From SHZI01 sp963698405 (GTDB lineage Bacteria; Pseudomonadota; Gammaproteobacteria; Steroidobacterales; GCA-2729495), in assembly GCA_963698405.1 (NCBI GenBank), contig CAVOQT010000017.1, positions 1 through 64,000 of the forward strand: DNA of 64,000 bases, given 5' to 3'. How positions within the stretch are numbered: position 1 is the stretch's first letter; every line of letters starts with the position of its first letter. Of the stretch, positions 23,255 through 33,361 are shown piece after piece. Made by a program: the position numbers and the translations under genes. Below the pieces are notes generated by a model. The model did no database searches. It worked only from the letters and a program-made list of their open reading frames with translations, and was not told the origin of the DNA.

Positions 23255-23288
23255 GCCGGAGCCGGTAAGTATCTGCCCGGGCTCCGGC
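23255..23288 (+). terminator. Hairpin between rplT and pheS (partial terminator or attenuator)
   Basis: A 9-bp perfect stem GCCGGAGCC (23255-23263) / GGCTCCGGC (23280-23288) with a 16-base loop, followed by TTCTGCC. It sits where E. coli has the pheM attenuator, but I found no phenylalanine-rich leader peptide and no U-run, so it may simply be a partial terminator. Confidence 0.5.
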
Positions 23289-23308
23289 TTCTGCCGGGGT
23301 CTGTTCCC

Positions 23309-24293
23309 ATGCATGACATCGAGTCGCTGTTGGCACGTGCCAGAGCGGAACTTGCAGCTGCCGTTGATCTGGCGCTGCTGGATGCCGTGCGTGTCCGTTA
23401 TCTGGGCAAGAAGGGCGAACTGACGGGGCTACTGAAGCAGCTTGGTAGCCTGCCTGATGCCGAGCGACGTGCTGCCGGGCAGGTCATCAATACAGCCCGC
23501 GATGCACTGGAAACTGCGCTCGATCAACATCGCTCGGCTCTCGAGGCTGATGCGCTGCGCGACGCGCTGGCTGCAGATGCCGTCGATGTGAGCCTGCCGG
23601 GGCGCGGTCAGCAGGCCGGAGGTCTGCATCCGGTTACGCTGACCCTGCAGCGTATTGAAGCGATCTTTGGCGCTGCCGGTTTTACGGTCAGCGAGGGCCC
23701 GGAGGTCGAAGATGATTTCTATAACTTCACGGCACTGAATATCCCGGAAGATCATCCGGCCCGTGCCATGCACGACACTTTTTATCTGCCTTCCGGGCAC
23801 CTGCTGCGCACTCATACCTCGCCGGTACAGATACGCGCAATGCTGGCCCAGGGCGCTCCGCTGCGCCTGATTGCGCCCGGGCCGCGTTTATCGCTGCGAT
23901 TCCGACATGACGCATACGCCGATGTTCCACCAGGTCGAAGGACTGGTGGTCGATACCGAGGTCAGTTTCGCAAACCTGAAAGCGATCCTGCACGAGTTCG
24001 TCGAGCGCTTCTTTGAGCGTTCTGCGACGCTGCGTTTCCGGCCGTCGTATTTTCCGTTTACCGAGCCTTCGGCCGAAGTGGATGTACTCTCCGAGTCAGG
24101 GCGCTGGCTGGAAGTGCTCGGTTGCGGGATGGTGCATCCGAAGGTGCTCACCAATGCCGGTATCGATGCAGAGAAATACACCGGCTATGCCTTTGGCATG
24201 GGTGTCGAGCGTCTGGCGATGCTGAAGTACGGGATAGACGATATTCGTCTGCTGTTTGAAAATGACTTGCGCTTCCTGCGCCAGTTCAACTGA
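23309..24293 (+). CDS. pheS: Phenylalanyl-tRNA synthetase alpha subunit
   Basis: Catalytic subunit of the (alpha-beta)2 enzyme. N-terminal coiled coil ('ESLLARARAELAAAVDLALL', 'YLGKKGELTGLLKQLGSLP'), then the class II core with 'GFTVSEGPEVEDDFYNF', 'TSPVQIRAML', 'FRPSYFPFTEPSAEVDV' (motif 2) and 'GMGVERLAMLKYGIDDIR' (motif 3). About 328 residues. One frameshift near 23885. The pheT GTG follows 10 bases after the stop. Confidence 0.95.
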
Positions 24294-24303
24294 TGAGCAA
24301 GCC

Positions 24304-26693
24304 GTGAAGTTCAGCGAACACTGGTTGCGTGAGTATGCGAATCCGGCGGGTGATACCGCCGCGCTGGTTCATCAATTGACCATGCAGGGCCTTGAGGTTG
24401 AGAGCCTTGATCCGGCAGCGCCGCCGCTGCCCGGAGTCGTCGTGGGCCGTGTGCTTGAAGTCCGGCCGCATCCGAATGCTGATCGTCTGCGGGTCTGTCG
24501 TGTGGATGCAGGTGTTACGCCGCTGCAGATCGTCTGCGGTGCCTCCAATGTGCAGGTGGGCGGCGTTTATCCGGTGGCCTGCATCGGCGCAAAGCTGCCG
24601 GACGGTACATCGATCAAGCCGGCCAAACTGCGCGGCGAGGCTTCAGAGGGCATGCTGTGTTCGGCAACAGAACTCGGACTTGCCGAGAAATCCGATGGGC
24701 TGCTCGAGCTGGATGCTGGCCTGTTACCCGGCCAGTCGATCGCTGAAGCTCTTGGGCTCGACGATCAGATTCTTGATCTGAAGATAACGCCCAACCGGGC
24801 CGATTGCTTCTGCGTGACGGGCATTGCGCGAGATCTTGCCGCGGCAATCGGTGTGCCTTTCAAGGCACCGCCGGCAACCTCCGTCGTGGCCAGTACGGAT
24901 GAAACGATTTCCGTAAGCATCAGTAATCCGGATGACTGTACGGTATTTGTCAGTCGCGTGATTCGTGGTGTGCGCGGCGATGCGCTGAGCTCCGTTCTGG
25001 CTGCGCGAACGCCTGCGCCGGAGCGGTATCCGCAGCATCAATCCGGTCGTCGATGTCACCAACTACGTGATGCTCGAGCTTGGTCAGCCATTGCATGCCT
25101 ACGATCTGGACAAGCTGTCGGGTGGCCTGACGGTGCGTCGCGGCACAGCCCGGTGAAAAGCTGCAACTGCTGACCGGTGACGAAGCTCGAGCTCGATGCC
25201 GACGTGCTGGTTATCGCGGATACGCGTGGTGCGATCGGCATGGCCGGTATCATGGGTGGCGCGAGTACCGGAGTGACGCAGGACACGCGCAACGTCGTGC
25301 TTGAGTCGGCATTTTTCCGGCCCGCCGTCATTGCCGGGCGTGCGCGTCGCTTCGGCCTGCAGACCGATGCAGCGACGCGCTTCGAGCGGGGTGTTGATCC
25401 GGCCGGGCAGCTTGCGGCGATAGAGCGAGCCACTGCGCTGTTGCTGGCGATCACCGGTGGCGAGCCCGGTCCGGCCAGCGTATCAGGTAGCCTGGCCGAC
25501 AGGCGCATTGCCGGCGGTACCGCTGCGACGTGAACGTCTGGCGCAGGTGCTCGGGCATCCGGTGCCCGATGCAGAGGTTGTCGAAATTCTGCAGCGGCTC
25601 GGACATGCTGGTCGAGCCGCAGCCCTGGGGCTGGCAGGTACGCGCGGCATCGTTCCGTTTCGATATCGCGATCGAAGTCGACCTGATCGAAGAGATCGCG
25701 CGGATTCATGGCTATGACCACATCGAAGAACGTGCCGGGCCAGCAGACCACCCGACTCGGTACGGCCAGCGACAGTGCTGGTTGGCCTCGATCGTCTGAA
25801 AAACGTGCTGGTCGAGCGCGGCTATCAGGAAGCGATTACCTACAGCTTCATCGACCGGGATCTCGACGCGTCAGTTTGCCGGTGGCACTGCAGGGCGTGC
25901 CGCTGGTCAATCCGATTTCCAGCGAACTGGCAGTGATGCGGCAGACCCTGTGGCCCGGGCTGATCAGATGCGGTTCGTCATAATCTGGCTCGTCAGCAGA
26001 TCCGCGTCCGTCTCTTCGAGGCCGGCGTGCGCTTCAGTCCGATCGGTGACGGTGCACTGACTGAGGAGACGGTTATCGCCGGTATTGCATCTGGTAATAT
26101 CCTTCCAGAACAATGGGATGCAAAGCCTGCTTCAGTCGGATTCTTTGATGTGAAAGCCGATGTGGAAGCCTTGCTGCGACTGGCGGGTGATCCGATCTGC
26201 TCTGAGCTTTGTCGCTGCAGAACATCCGGCACTTCAGCCTGGGCAGACCGCACGGATCCTGCGCGACGGTGCACCGGCTGGGCTGGCTCGGTGTGCTGCA
26301 TCCGGCTTTGCGTGCGGCGCTCGAGTTGCCTGCATCGCCGGTGCTGTTCGAGATCGATGCTGCAGCAATCAGCCAGGCCAAGCCGCGCCGCTATCAGGGC
26401 TTGTCGCGGTTCCCGGCGGTACGTCGCGATCTCGCGATCCTGGTTGCTGACGAGGTACCGGTGGGCACGTTGTTGGCCGCCGTCACCGAAGCGGCCGGAG
26501 CCGTTGCTGCGTGAGGTCGTCGTATTTGACATCTTCGCGGACAAGCGCATCGGAACAGGGCAAAAGAGTGTCGCTTTGGGCTTGATTTTGCAGGAAACAT
26601 CCCGCACCCTTACCGACGCTGATATCGAGAAAATCATCAGCGGTGTCGTGCACTCATCTGGCCATGAAGTTCGACGCCCGGCTAAGAGAATAA
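24304..26693 (+). CDS. pheT: Phenylalanyl-tRNA synthetase beta subunit
   Basis: tRNA-binding and editing subunit. 'VKFSEHWLREYANP' start (GTG 24304), an EMAP-like OB domain ('VGRVLEVRPHPNADRLRVC'), 'DLKITPNRADCF', B3/B4 editing domain, 'VIADTRGAIGMAGIMGGAS', B5 'RRERLAQVLGHPVPDAEVVEIL', and a C-terminal FDX-ACB domain ('RYQGLSRFPAVRRDLAILV', 'LQETSRTLTDADIEKI'). About 796 residues. At least eight frameshifts between 25010 and 26670. True stop TAA 26691-26693 ('MKFDARLRE'). Confidence 0.93.
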
Positions 26694-26707
26694 CGAGAAC
26701 AAAATTA

Positions 26708-27013
26708 ATGAGCATGGCTCTCACCAAGGCTGATATGGCCGAGTCTCTGTTCAATGAACTGGGACTCAACAAACGCGAAGCGCGTGAACTCGTCGAGTTG
26801 TTCTTTGAGGAACTGCGTGCCTCACTGGCCAGTGGAGAGCAGGTAAAGCTTTCCGGATTCGGCAACTTCGACCTGCGAGATAAAAATCAGCGGCCGGGCC
26901 GCAATCCAAAAACGGGCAAGGAAATCCCGATCACGGCGCGACGTGTAGTCACGTTTCGTCCCGGACAAAAACTGAAGACCCGAGTAGAGGCCTATGCTGG
27001 AGCCGGGGAATAA
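26708..27013 (+). CDS. ihfA: Integration host factor subunit alpha
   Basis: Partner of IhfB. About 101 residues, intact: 'MALTKADMAESLFNELGLNK', 'VKLSGFGNFDLRDKNQRPGRNPKTGKEIPI' region nearly identical to E. coli IhfA. ATG 26708 or the second Met at 26714 may be used. Downstream of pheT as in E. coli. Its end overlaps the merR-family start by 20 bases. Confidence 0.96.
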   Translation: MSMALTKADMAESLFNELGLNKREARELVELFFEELRASLASGEQVKLSGFGNFDLRDKNQRPGRNPKTGKEIPITARRVVTFRPGQKLKTRVEAYAGAGE

Positions 27014-27350
27014 CGACGAACTGCCGCCGATTCCGGGCAAGCGCTACTTCACGATCGGTGAGGTCAGCGAGCTTTGTGCGGTCAAGCCGCATGTGCTGCG
27101 TTACTGGGAGCAGGAGTTCCCGCAGCTGAAGCCCGTCAAGCGTCGCGGCAATCGCCGCTACTACCAGCGGCAGGACGTACTGGTCATCCGCCAGATCCGC
27201 GGTCTGCTTTACGACGAGGGCTTCACCATCGGTGGCGCCCGCCAGAAGCTCACCGGTGAAGAAGCCCGGGTAGATACCACCCAGAGCCAGCAGATCATCC
27301 GTCAGCTGCGGCTCGAACTTGAAGAAGTATTGCGCCTGCTGCGTCGCTGA
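26994..27350 (+). CDS. MerR-family transcriptional regulator
   Basis: 118 residues, intact. N-terminal winged helix 'KRYFTIGEVSELCAVKPHVLRYWEQEF' followed by 'KRRGNRRYYQRQDVLVIRQIRGLLYDEGFTI' and a short C-terminal coiled coil ('IIRQLRLELEEVLRLLRR'). No effector domain and no metal-binding cysteines. This MerR gene after ihfA is a conserved companion in gammaproteobacteria; its target is not known from sequence. Confidence 0.9.
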   Translation: MLEPGNNDELPPIPGKRYFTIGEVSELCAVKPHVLRYWEQEFPQLKPVKRRGNRRYYQRQDVLVIRQIRGLLYDEGFTIGGARQKLTGEEARVDTTQSQQIIRQLRLELEEVLRLLRR

Positions 27351-27351
27351 C

Positions 27352-27382
27352 TTGGCGTTCTGACGGTCTTTCCGCTTACAAT
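27352..27382 (+). promoter_or_regulatory. Candidate promoter for tRNA-Pro
   Basis: -35 TTGGCG (27352-27357), 19-base spacer, -10 TACAAT (27377-27382), followed by a small hairpin CCCTGTCGAAGGG. The -10 is strong; the spacing is long. It would start transcription about 45 bases before the tRNA and might also feed the efflux operon. Confidence 0.4.
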
Positions 27383-27435
27383 TCACGCCCTGTCGAAGGG
27401 CATCAGTGCCCGTTCAGCAGGCACCGGAATAAAGT

Positions 27436-27512
27436 CGGGGCGTGGCGCAGCCTGGTAGCGCACCTGCATGGGGTGCAGGGGGTCGCAGGTTCAAATCCTG
27501 TCGCCCCGACCA
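27436..27512 (+). tRNA. tRNA-Pro(GGG)
   Basis: Acceptor CGGGGCG/CGCCCCG, anticodon stem CCTGC/GCAGG around loop ATGGGGT (anticodon GGG), T-loop TTCAAAT, encoded CCA. 77 bases. The efflux operon starts 41 bases downstream. Confidence 0.97.
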
Positions 27513-27553
27513 TTATCAGCAATGATCCGGAACTCGATGTGTATTCTCGCCTG

Positions 27554-28714
27554 ATGAAATCATCTGCGCTGTTTCTGTACGTATCGCTGCTCGTCATCGC
27601 GGGCTGCGGGGGCAAGGGTCCGCCGTCCATGGGTCCGCCGACAGTGACGGTGGCTACACCGTTGGTTCGACAGATCACTGATTGGGATGAGTACACCGGC
27701 CGGCTGGCCGCCGTGGAGTCGGTCGAAATCCGGGCACGGGTCAGCGGCTACCTGCAGTCGGTGCATTTTGAGGACGGTGCGCTGGTCAAGCAGGGCGACC
27801 TGCTGTTTCTGATCGATCCTCGCCCGTATCAGGCTGCATTGGACGAAGCGCACGCAGACCTGACCCAGTCGAAGGTGCGACTTGAGCTGGCAATCAATGA
27901 TATGGACCGGGCCAGGCGCTTGTTTGCCTCGCGGGCGATCTCGGAAGAGGAGCTCGACGCGCGTACCAAGGAGCGACGTGAAGCAGATGCCGCGCTGGAA
28001 GCTGCGCAGGCGGCAGCAAAAGCTTCGGCGCTGGATCTCGAGTTTGCGCGTATCAAGGCACCGATCAGTGGGCGCATTGGTCGCAAGCTGGTGACTGTTG
28101 GCAATCTGGTCAGCAGTGCGGGCGACAAGCCAACGCTGCTGACTACCATCGTGTCAGTCGATCCGGTGCATGTGTATTTCACCGCTGACGAGCGCGCCTT
28201 CCTGCGCTACACGCGTCTTGCCGAGCGTGGTATCCGGCCCAGTTCCCGCAATGCGCCAAATCCGGTACGCCTCCAGTTGGCCGACGAGCAGGGTTTCCCG
28301 CACCTCGGTCATATGGACTTTGTCGACAACCAGGTCGATGAGACCACCGGGACGATGCAGGGCCGGGCGATCTTCGACAACCCCAAGGGTGACCTGACGC
28401 CAGGCTTGTTCGGACGCGTCCAGCTGCTCGGTGAAGGTCCCTATGAGGCGCTGATTCTGCCGGATCAGGCGATCGGTACTGACCAGGCCCAGCGCCTGGT
28501 TTATGTGCTTGGCAAGGACAATATCGTTATACCGACTCCGGTGATGCTCGGCCGCTCACTCGGTGAATTGCGTGTCATCCGCAGTGGCCTCAAGGCCACC
28601 GATCGGGTCGTGATCAATGGTATTCAGCGCGTGCGGCCCGGTGTGACAGTCACGCCTGTCGAAGGCAGCATTTCCGAGCCTGTCGACGGGATCGCTGCCG
28701 CCGTCAGCAAATGA
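27554..28714 (+). CDS. RND efflux periplasmic adaptor (MexE/AcrA type lipoprotein)
   Basis: Membrane-fusion protein bridging the RND pump and outer-membrane channel. 386 residues, intact. Signal peptide with lipobox 'LLVIAGC' (Cys18). Barrel-sandwich 'EIRARVSGYLQSVHFEDGALVKQGDLLFLID', a long alpha-hairpin (about 95-165, 'LTQSKVRLELAINDMDRARRLF'), second lipoyl half 'IKAPISGRIGRKLVTVGNLV', then beta-barrel and membrane-proximal domains. ATG 27554 is chosen because it gives the signal peptide; the frame is open further upstream through the tRNA. Overlaps the pump gene by 4 bases. Confidence 0.93.
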   Translation: MKSSALFLYVSLLVIAGCGGKGPPSMGPPTVTVATPLVRQITDWDEYTGRLAAVESVEIRARVSGYLQSVHFEDGALVKQGDLLFLIDPRPYQAALDEAHADLTQSKVRLELAINDMDRARRLFASRAISEEELDARTKERREADAALEAAQAAAKASALDLEFARIKAPISGRIGRKLVTVGNLVSSAGDKPTLLTTIVSVDPVHVYFTADERAFLRYTRLAERGIRPSSRNAPNPVRLQLADEQGFPHLGHMDFVDNQVDETTGTMQGRAIFDNPKGDLTPGLFGRVQLLGEGPYEALILPDQAIGTDQAQRLVYVLGKDNIVIPTPVMLGRSLGELRVIRSGLKATDRVVINGIQRVRPGVTVTPVEGSISEPVDGIAAAVSK

Positions 28715-31700
28715 ACTTCAGCCATTTCTTCATCGATCGGCCGAGGTTTGCCACGGTTATCTCGATACTCATTACGATCGTCGGGGCGATTGCCTATTTC
28801 GGCTTGCCGGTGACGCAGTATCCGAACGTCGTTCCACCGACCATCGTGGTGACTGCCAGTTATCCGGGCGCCACACCGGAAGTGATTGCCGATACCGTTG
28901 CTGCCCCACTTGAGCAGGAGATCAACGGCGTCGAGGACATGCTCTACCTGACCTCGTCGTCGACCAGTGACGGCAACATGACGCTCACCATTACCTTTGC
29001 GCTCGGCACGAACCTGGATGCCGCGCAGGTACTGGTCCAGAACCGGGTGGCGATCGCCGAGCCCCGCCTGCCGGAAGAAGTACGGCGCATCGGTGTGGTG
29101 ACGGTCAAAAGCTCACCCGACCTCATGATCGTGGTGCACATCGAGTCGCCTGACGACAGCCTCGATCAGCTCTATATCTCCAACTACGCACTGCTGCGCA
29201 TCAAGGACGTGCTGGCCCGTATCGACGGTGTCGGGCAGGTCAACATGGTGGGCGCGCGCGAGTACAGCATGCGGATCTGGCTCGACCCTGACCGTATGGC
29301 GGCGTTGAATATCACGGCGGGTGACGTGGTGATGGCGCTGCGTGCCCAGAATGTTCAAGTGGCCGGAGGTGCGCTGGGCCAGCCGCCGTCGCCGACCAGC
29401 AATGCCTTTCAGGTGACGGTCAGCAGCCAGGGGCGTTTGCTGGACGTTGCGGAGTTCGGCCAGGTGATCGTGAAGTCCGGTGAGGACGGGCGTCTGACAC
29501 GGGTAGCTGATATTGCCCGCGTCGAACTTGGTGCACGCGACTATCTGACCAACAGCCTGCTGGACGGACGGCCCGCAGTAGCACTAGTCATATTCCAGCG
29601 GCCGGGCAGCAATGCTCTGGCCACGGCCGACGAGGTCAAGCGCACGATGGTGCAGCTGGCGCCGGAATTTCCGGCCGGGCTGGCCTATCGTATCGTCTAT
29701 AACCCCACCGACTTCATCGCCCAGTCGGTCGATGCCGTCTATGTCACGCTGTTTGAAGCGACGGCGCTGGTGATCATCGTCATTCTGCTATTCCTGCAGA
29801 ACTGGCGTGCTGCCATCATTCCGATCATTGCCATCCCCGTGTCACTGATTGGCACCTTCGGGGTCATGGCCGCCATCGGTTTCTCGCTCAATAACCTGAC
29901 GCTTTTCGGTCTTGTGCTGGCCATCGGCATCGTTGTGGACGATGCCATCGTCGTGGTCGAAAGTATTGAGCGAAATCTTGAGCATGGACTATCGGCACGC
30001 GAGGCTTCGCGACAGACCATGACCGAGGTGGGTACGGCGCTCGTTTCCATCGCCCTGGTACTCGTCGCCGTATTTCTGCCCACTGCATTCCTGGGCGGTA
30101 TCGTCGGGCAGTTTTTTCTGCAGTTTGCCGTAACGATTGCGACTGCTACGGTCATCTCAGCGCTGGTATCGTTGACACTCAGTCCTGCCCTCGGTGCCAT
30201 TCTTCTGCGTCATCAGGATGAACCACCTGACCGGTTGGATCGCCAGGTGGATCGTCTGCTGGGCGGAATTTTTCGTGCCTTTAACCGGGGCTTCGAGCGG
30301 CTGCGTGCTGCTTATGGCCGCACCGTATGCCGAGCCGTGCGCAGCCCCGGTATAGCGTTGTCTGTTTTCGTTGTCATGCTGGGCCTCACTGTTGCAGGTT
30401 TTCTCGTCGTACCGACCGGCTTCATTCCCCAGCAGGACCAGGGTTATCTCATCACGCTCGTCGAGCTGCCGAAGGGCGCCTCGCTCGATCGCACCACCAA
30501 GGTTGTACAGCGCGCCACGCAGATTGCCCTGCAGACACCCGGGCTGGAGCGAGTGGTGGCTTTTGCGGGCTTTTCGGTAGCGACCAATTCCAATGCCAGT
30601 CACTCGGGCACCGTCTTCACAGGCCTGAAATCCTTTGCCGAACGGGGTCGCGGTGAGTCCGGTCCCGAGATTGCAGCGAAACTGAACGCTGCCTTCAGCG
30701 AGATCCAGGAAGCCAGCCTGTTTGTTGTGGCGCCACCACCGGTGCGCGGTATCGGTAGCGGTGGTGATTTCAAACTGATGGTGCAGGACCGAAGCGGTCA
30801 GGGACTGGCTGCACTGGAAGCGGCGGTCGGGCAGTTGGTGGGAGCGCTGGCTGAATCCGGAGAGGTCGCGCGTCCTTTCAGTACCTTCACGACGACGGCA
30901 CCCCGATACTTTCTCGATATCGACCGGACCAGGGCCGAGATGATGGATGTTCCGGTAGAGAACGTCTTTGCCACGCTGCAGGTCTATCTCGGTTCGTCCT
31001 ATGTCAACGATCTGACCTTGTTCGGGCGCAATTATCGGGTGACCGCCCAGGCTGATGCCCCGTATCGACTTGCACCAGAGGACATCAGTCGACTGCGTGC
31101 CCGCAATACGCAGGGCGAGATGGTGCCACTCGGTTCGCTGGTGGCTTTGCATCCTACTTCGGGTCCCGATCGGCTGGTGCGCCACAACCTCTATCCCAGC
31201 GCTGAAATACAGGTTGCAACCCTGCCGGGCCGCAGTAGCGGTCAGACACTGGCTGCTACCGAGCGGATTGCTGCCCGGGTCCTGCCACCGGGCATGGGTT
31301 ACGAGTGGACAGAGCTGGCTTACCAGCAGACCCATACCTCGAAGTTGGGCCTGCTGATGTTTCCGCTCAGCGTACTGTTCGTAATGCTTGTCCTGACCGC
31401 GCAGTACGAGAGTTGGTCATTACCCGTTGCCATCGTTCTGATCGTGCCGCTGTGTCTGTTGTTTGCCATCGCCGCACTGCTGATACGTGGCCTCGACATC
31501 AATATCCTTGCGCAGATCGGTTTCGTGGTACTGATCGGACTTGCCAGCAAGAATGCGATCCTGATCGTCGAGTTCGCTCGCCAGCAGGAAGATATGGGTA
31601 AAGACCGATTCAGTGCAGCCACTGATGCGGCCCAATTGCGCCTCCGGCCCATTCTCATGACTTCACTGGCCTTTATTGCCGGCGTTTTGCCGCTGATGTT

Positions 31701-31875
31701 TGCCTCCGGTGCCGGCGCCGAGATGCGCCAAGCGCTGGGTACGGTAGTTTTCGGTGGCATGTTGGGCGTAACCGTCGTCGGCTTGTTCCTGACGCCGGTC
31801 TTTTACACGGTGATTCGTGGCTGGTTGCAGCCGCGTGTCGCTGCGGCCTCGTCGAGTTCCGGGACCGGCTCGTGA
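28711..31875 (+). CDS. RND multidrug efflux transporter, HAE-1 family (MexF-like)
   Basis: Proton-driven inner-membrane pump. 1054 residues, intact. 'FFIDRPRFATVISILITIVG' first membrane helix, periplasmic porter domain, then helices with the proton-relay pair 'IGIVVDDAIVVVES' (two Asp). The second half repeats the plan ('IGFVVLIGLASKNAILIVEFA' with the relay Lys). Most like the MexF/BpeF branch ('NFSHFFIDRPRFA'). Substrates cannot be read from sequence. Starts ATGA over the adaptor stop and overlaps the channel gene. Confidence 0.95.
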   Translation: MNFSHFFIDRPRFATVISILITIVGAIAYFGLPVTQYPNVVPPTIVVTASYPGATPEVIADTVAAPLEQEINGVEDMLYLTSSSTSDGNMTLTITFALGTNLDAAQVLVQNRVAIAEPRLPEEVRRIGVVTVKSSPDLMIVVHIESPDDSLDQLYISNYALLRIKDVLARIDGVGQVNMVGAREYSMRIWLDPDRMAALNITAGDVVMALRAQNVQVAGGALGQPPSPTSNAFQVTVSSQGRLLDVAEFGQVIVKSGEDGRLTRVADIARVELGARDYLTNSLLDGRPAVALVIFQRPGSNALATADEVKRTMVQLAPEFPAGLAYRIVYNPTDFIAQSVDAVYVTLFEATALVIIVILLFLQNWRAAIIPIIAIPVSLIGTFGVMAAIGFSLNNLTLFGLVLAIGIVVDDAIVVVESIERNLEHGLSAREASRQTMTEVGTALVSIALVLVAVFLPTAFLGGIVGQFFLQFAVTIATATVISALVSLTLSPALGAILLRHQDEPPDRLDRQVDRLLGGIFRAFNRGFERLRAAYGRTVCRAVRSPGIALSVFVVMLGLTVAGFLVVPTGFIPQQDQGYLITLVELPKGASLDRTTKVVQRATQIALQTPGLERVVAFAGFSVATNSNASHSGTVFTGLKSFAERGRGESGPEIAAKLNAAFSEIQEASLFVVAPPPVRGIGSGGDFKLMVQDRSGQGLAALEAAVGQLVGALAESGEVARPFSTFTTTAPRYFLDIDRTRAEMMDVPVENVFATLQVYLGSSYVNDLTLFGRNYRVTAQADAPYRLAPEDISRLRARNTQGEMVPLGSLVALHPTSGPDRLVRHNLYPSAEIQVATLPGRSSGQTLAATERIAARVLPPGMGYEWTELAYQQTHTSKLGLLMFPLSVLFVMLVLTAQYESWSLPVAIVLIVPLCLLFAIAALLIRGLDINILAQIGFVVLIGLASKNAILIVEFARQQEDMGKDRFSAATDAAQLRLRPILMTSLAFIAGVLPLMFASGAGAEMRQALGTVVFGGMLGVTVVGLFLTPVFYTVIRGWLQPRVAAASSSSGTGS

Positions 31876-33275
31876 ACAGGTGGTCATTCATCGTCCCGGT
31901 GTTACTGCTCTCCGGTTGCGCTGCAGGTCCCGACTATCAACCGGAGGAGCCGGAGGCTCCAGCTGCCTTTGCCACGGCAACGGGTACCGGACTGGTGGCA
32001 GGTATGCCCGATGCTGATTGGTGGCGAGGCTTTAACGATCCCACGCTGAATACACTGATCGAACAGGCGGCTGCCTCAAATTACGATGTGCGTATTTCGA
32101 TTGCGAATCTGCGTGCATCACGCGCCCTGTTGCGGGGCGTGCGACTGGAGTTGCTGCCCATCATCACTGCCGAGGGCAGTGTGATCCGGGAGAAGGAGAG
32201 TGCATCACTCGGTATACCTGTGGTGCTGGATGATGATTTTTATTCCGCCGGCTTTGATGCCAGCTGGGAACTGGATATATTCGGACGCGTACGGCGATCC
32301 GTCGAAGCGCTGAGCGCAGACTACGAATCTGAAGATGCCGCCTATCGTGACACGCTGCGTAGTGTGGTCGGCGAGGTTGCCCGGACTTATATCGAGCTGC
32401 GCGGCCTGCAGTACCGCCTCGCCGTGGCGTTACGCAATATCGGTAATCAGGAGGAAACGTATCAACTGACGCTCGCCTTGCTGGACGGTGGCCGGGGTAC
32501 TGATCTCGATATCGCCCGTGCGCTTGCGCAGCTGGAAACGACCCGCGCCAGTATTGGTCCGCTGCGGGCTGCAGAGACCGAGGCCATCAATCGTCTCGCC
32601 GTGCTGGTGGGTGGTGTTTCTGTCGAGCTGCATGCATTGCTCGATACTCGAGCAGAATTGCCGCAGCCGCCTGAACTGATTGCGGTTGCTGATCCGGCCA
32701 GCATATTGCGGCGCCGACCCGATATCCGTGTGGTTGAGCGGCAACTCGCTGCGGCAACAGCGCGTACTGGTGTAGCGGTAGCAGACTACTTTCCGCGCGT
32801 CACGCTGACGGGCTCTTATGGCTGGCGGGGGACGTCGCTGTCGGATCTCGGTGATTCCACTGCCGAGCGTTATGCCTTCGGTCCCACCATCAGCTGGGCG
32901 GCACTGGATATGGGGCGTGTGCGTGCGCGGGTTGATGCCAGCGATGCCCGTGCCGAGGCGGCCCTGGCGAGCTGGGAGAAAACCGTACTGACTGCTTTGC
33001 AGGAAACCGAGTCGGCATTGAACCGCTACTCCCGCGTCCAGGAATCCGCCGCGCGTCTGCGGATTGCGGCGCAGGCCAGCGCACGGGCTGCCGAACTCGC
33101 ACGCTTGCGCTACCGTAACGGGGCCGACAGCTTTCTCACGGTGCTGGATGCAGAGCGTCGACTATTGGAAGCAGAGGACTTGCTGGCCGCTGCTGAAACT
33201 GATGCCTCGCTCGCCGCTGTGTCGGTATACAAGGCGCTTGGTGGCGGCTGGGAATCCCTGGTTGTCCCTCAATAA
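31872..33275 (+). CDS. Outer-membrane efflux channel lipoprotein (NodT/OprM family)
   Basis: 467 residues, intact, GTG start overlapping the pump stop. Lipobox 'VLLLSGC' (Cys16) then 'AAGPDYQPEEPEAP', typical of NodT. 'WWRGFNDPTLNTLIEQA', two OEP repeats with 'YFPRVTLTGSYGWRG' and 'YRNGADSFLTVLDAERRLLEAE'. Completes a tripartite pump. No regulator gene is adjacent. Confidence 0.94.
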   Translation: MNRWSFIVPVLLLSGCAAGPDYQPEEPEAPAAFATATGTGLVAGMPDADWWRGFNDPTLNTLIEQAAASNYDVRISIANLRASRALLRGVRLELLPIITAEGSVIREKESASLGIPVVLDDDFYSAGFDASWELDIFGRVRRSVEALSADYESEDAAYRDTLRSVVGEVARTYIELRGLQYRLAVALRNIGNQEETYQLTLALLDGGRGTDLDIARALAQLETTRASIGPLRAAETEAINRLAVLVGGVSVELHALLDTRAELPQPPELIAVADPASILRRRPDIRVVERQLAAATARTGVAVADYFPRVTLTGSYGWRGTSLSDLGDSTAERYAFGPTISWAALDMGRVRARVDASDARAEAALASWEKTVLTALQETESALNRYSRVQESAARLRIAAQASARAAELARLRYRNGADSFLTVLDAERRLLEAEDLLAAAETDASLAAVSVYKALGGGWESLVVPQ

Positions 33276-33361
33276 AGCCGCTGGAGAAACCGCCGACCCG
33301 TTGCCATAAGCGTCGCTGTGCCGATCAACAACACCGCTCGGAATCAGGGCGGATGTCCGCG

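Noticed and set aside
23240..23308. A pheM-like phenylalanine leader peptide before pheS
   Set aside because: No small frame with clustered Phe codons is present; only the hairpin is reported.
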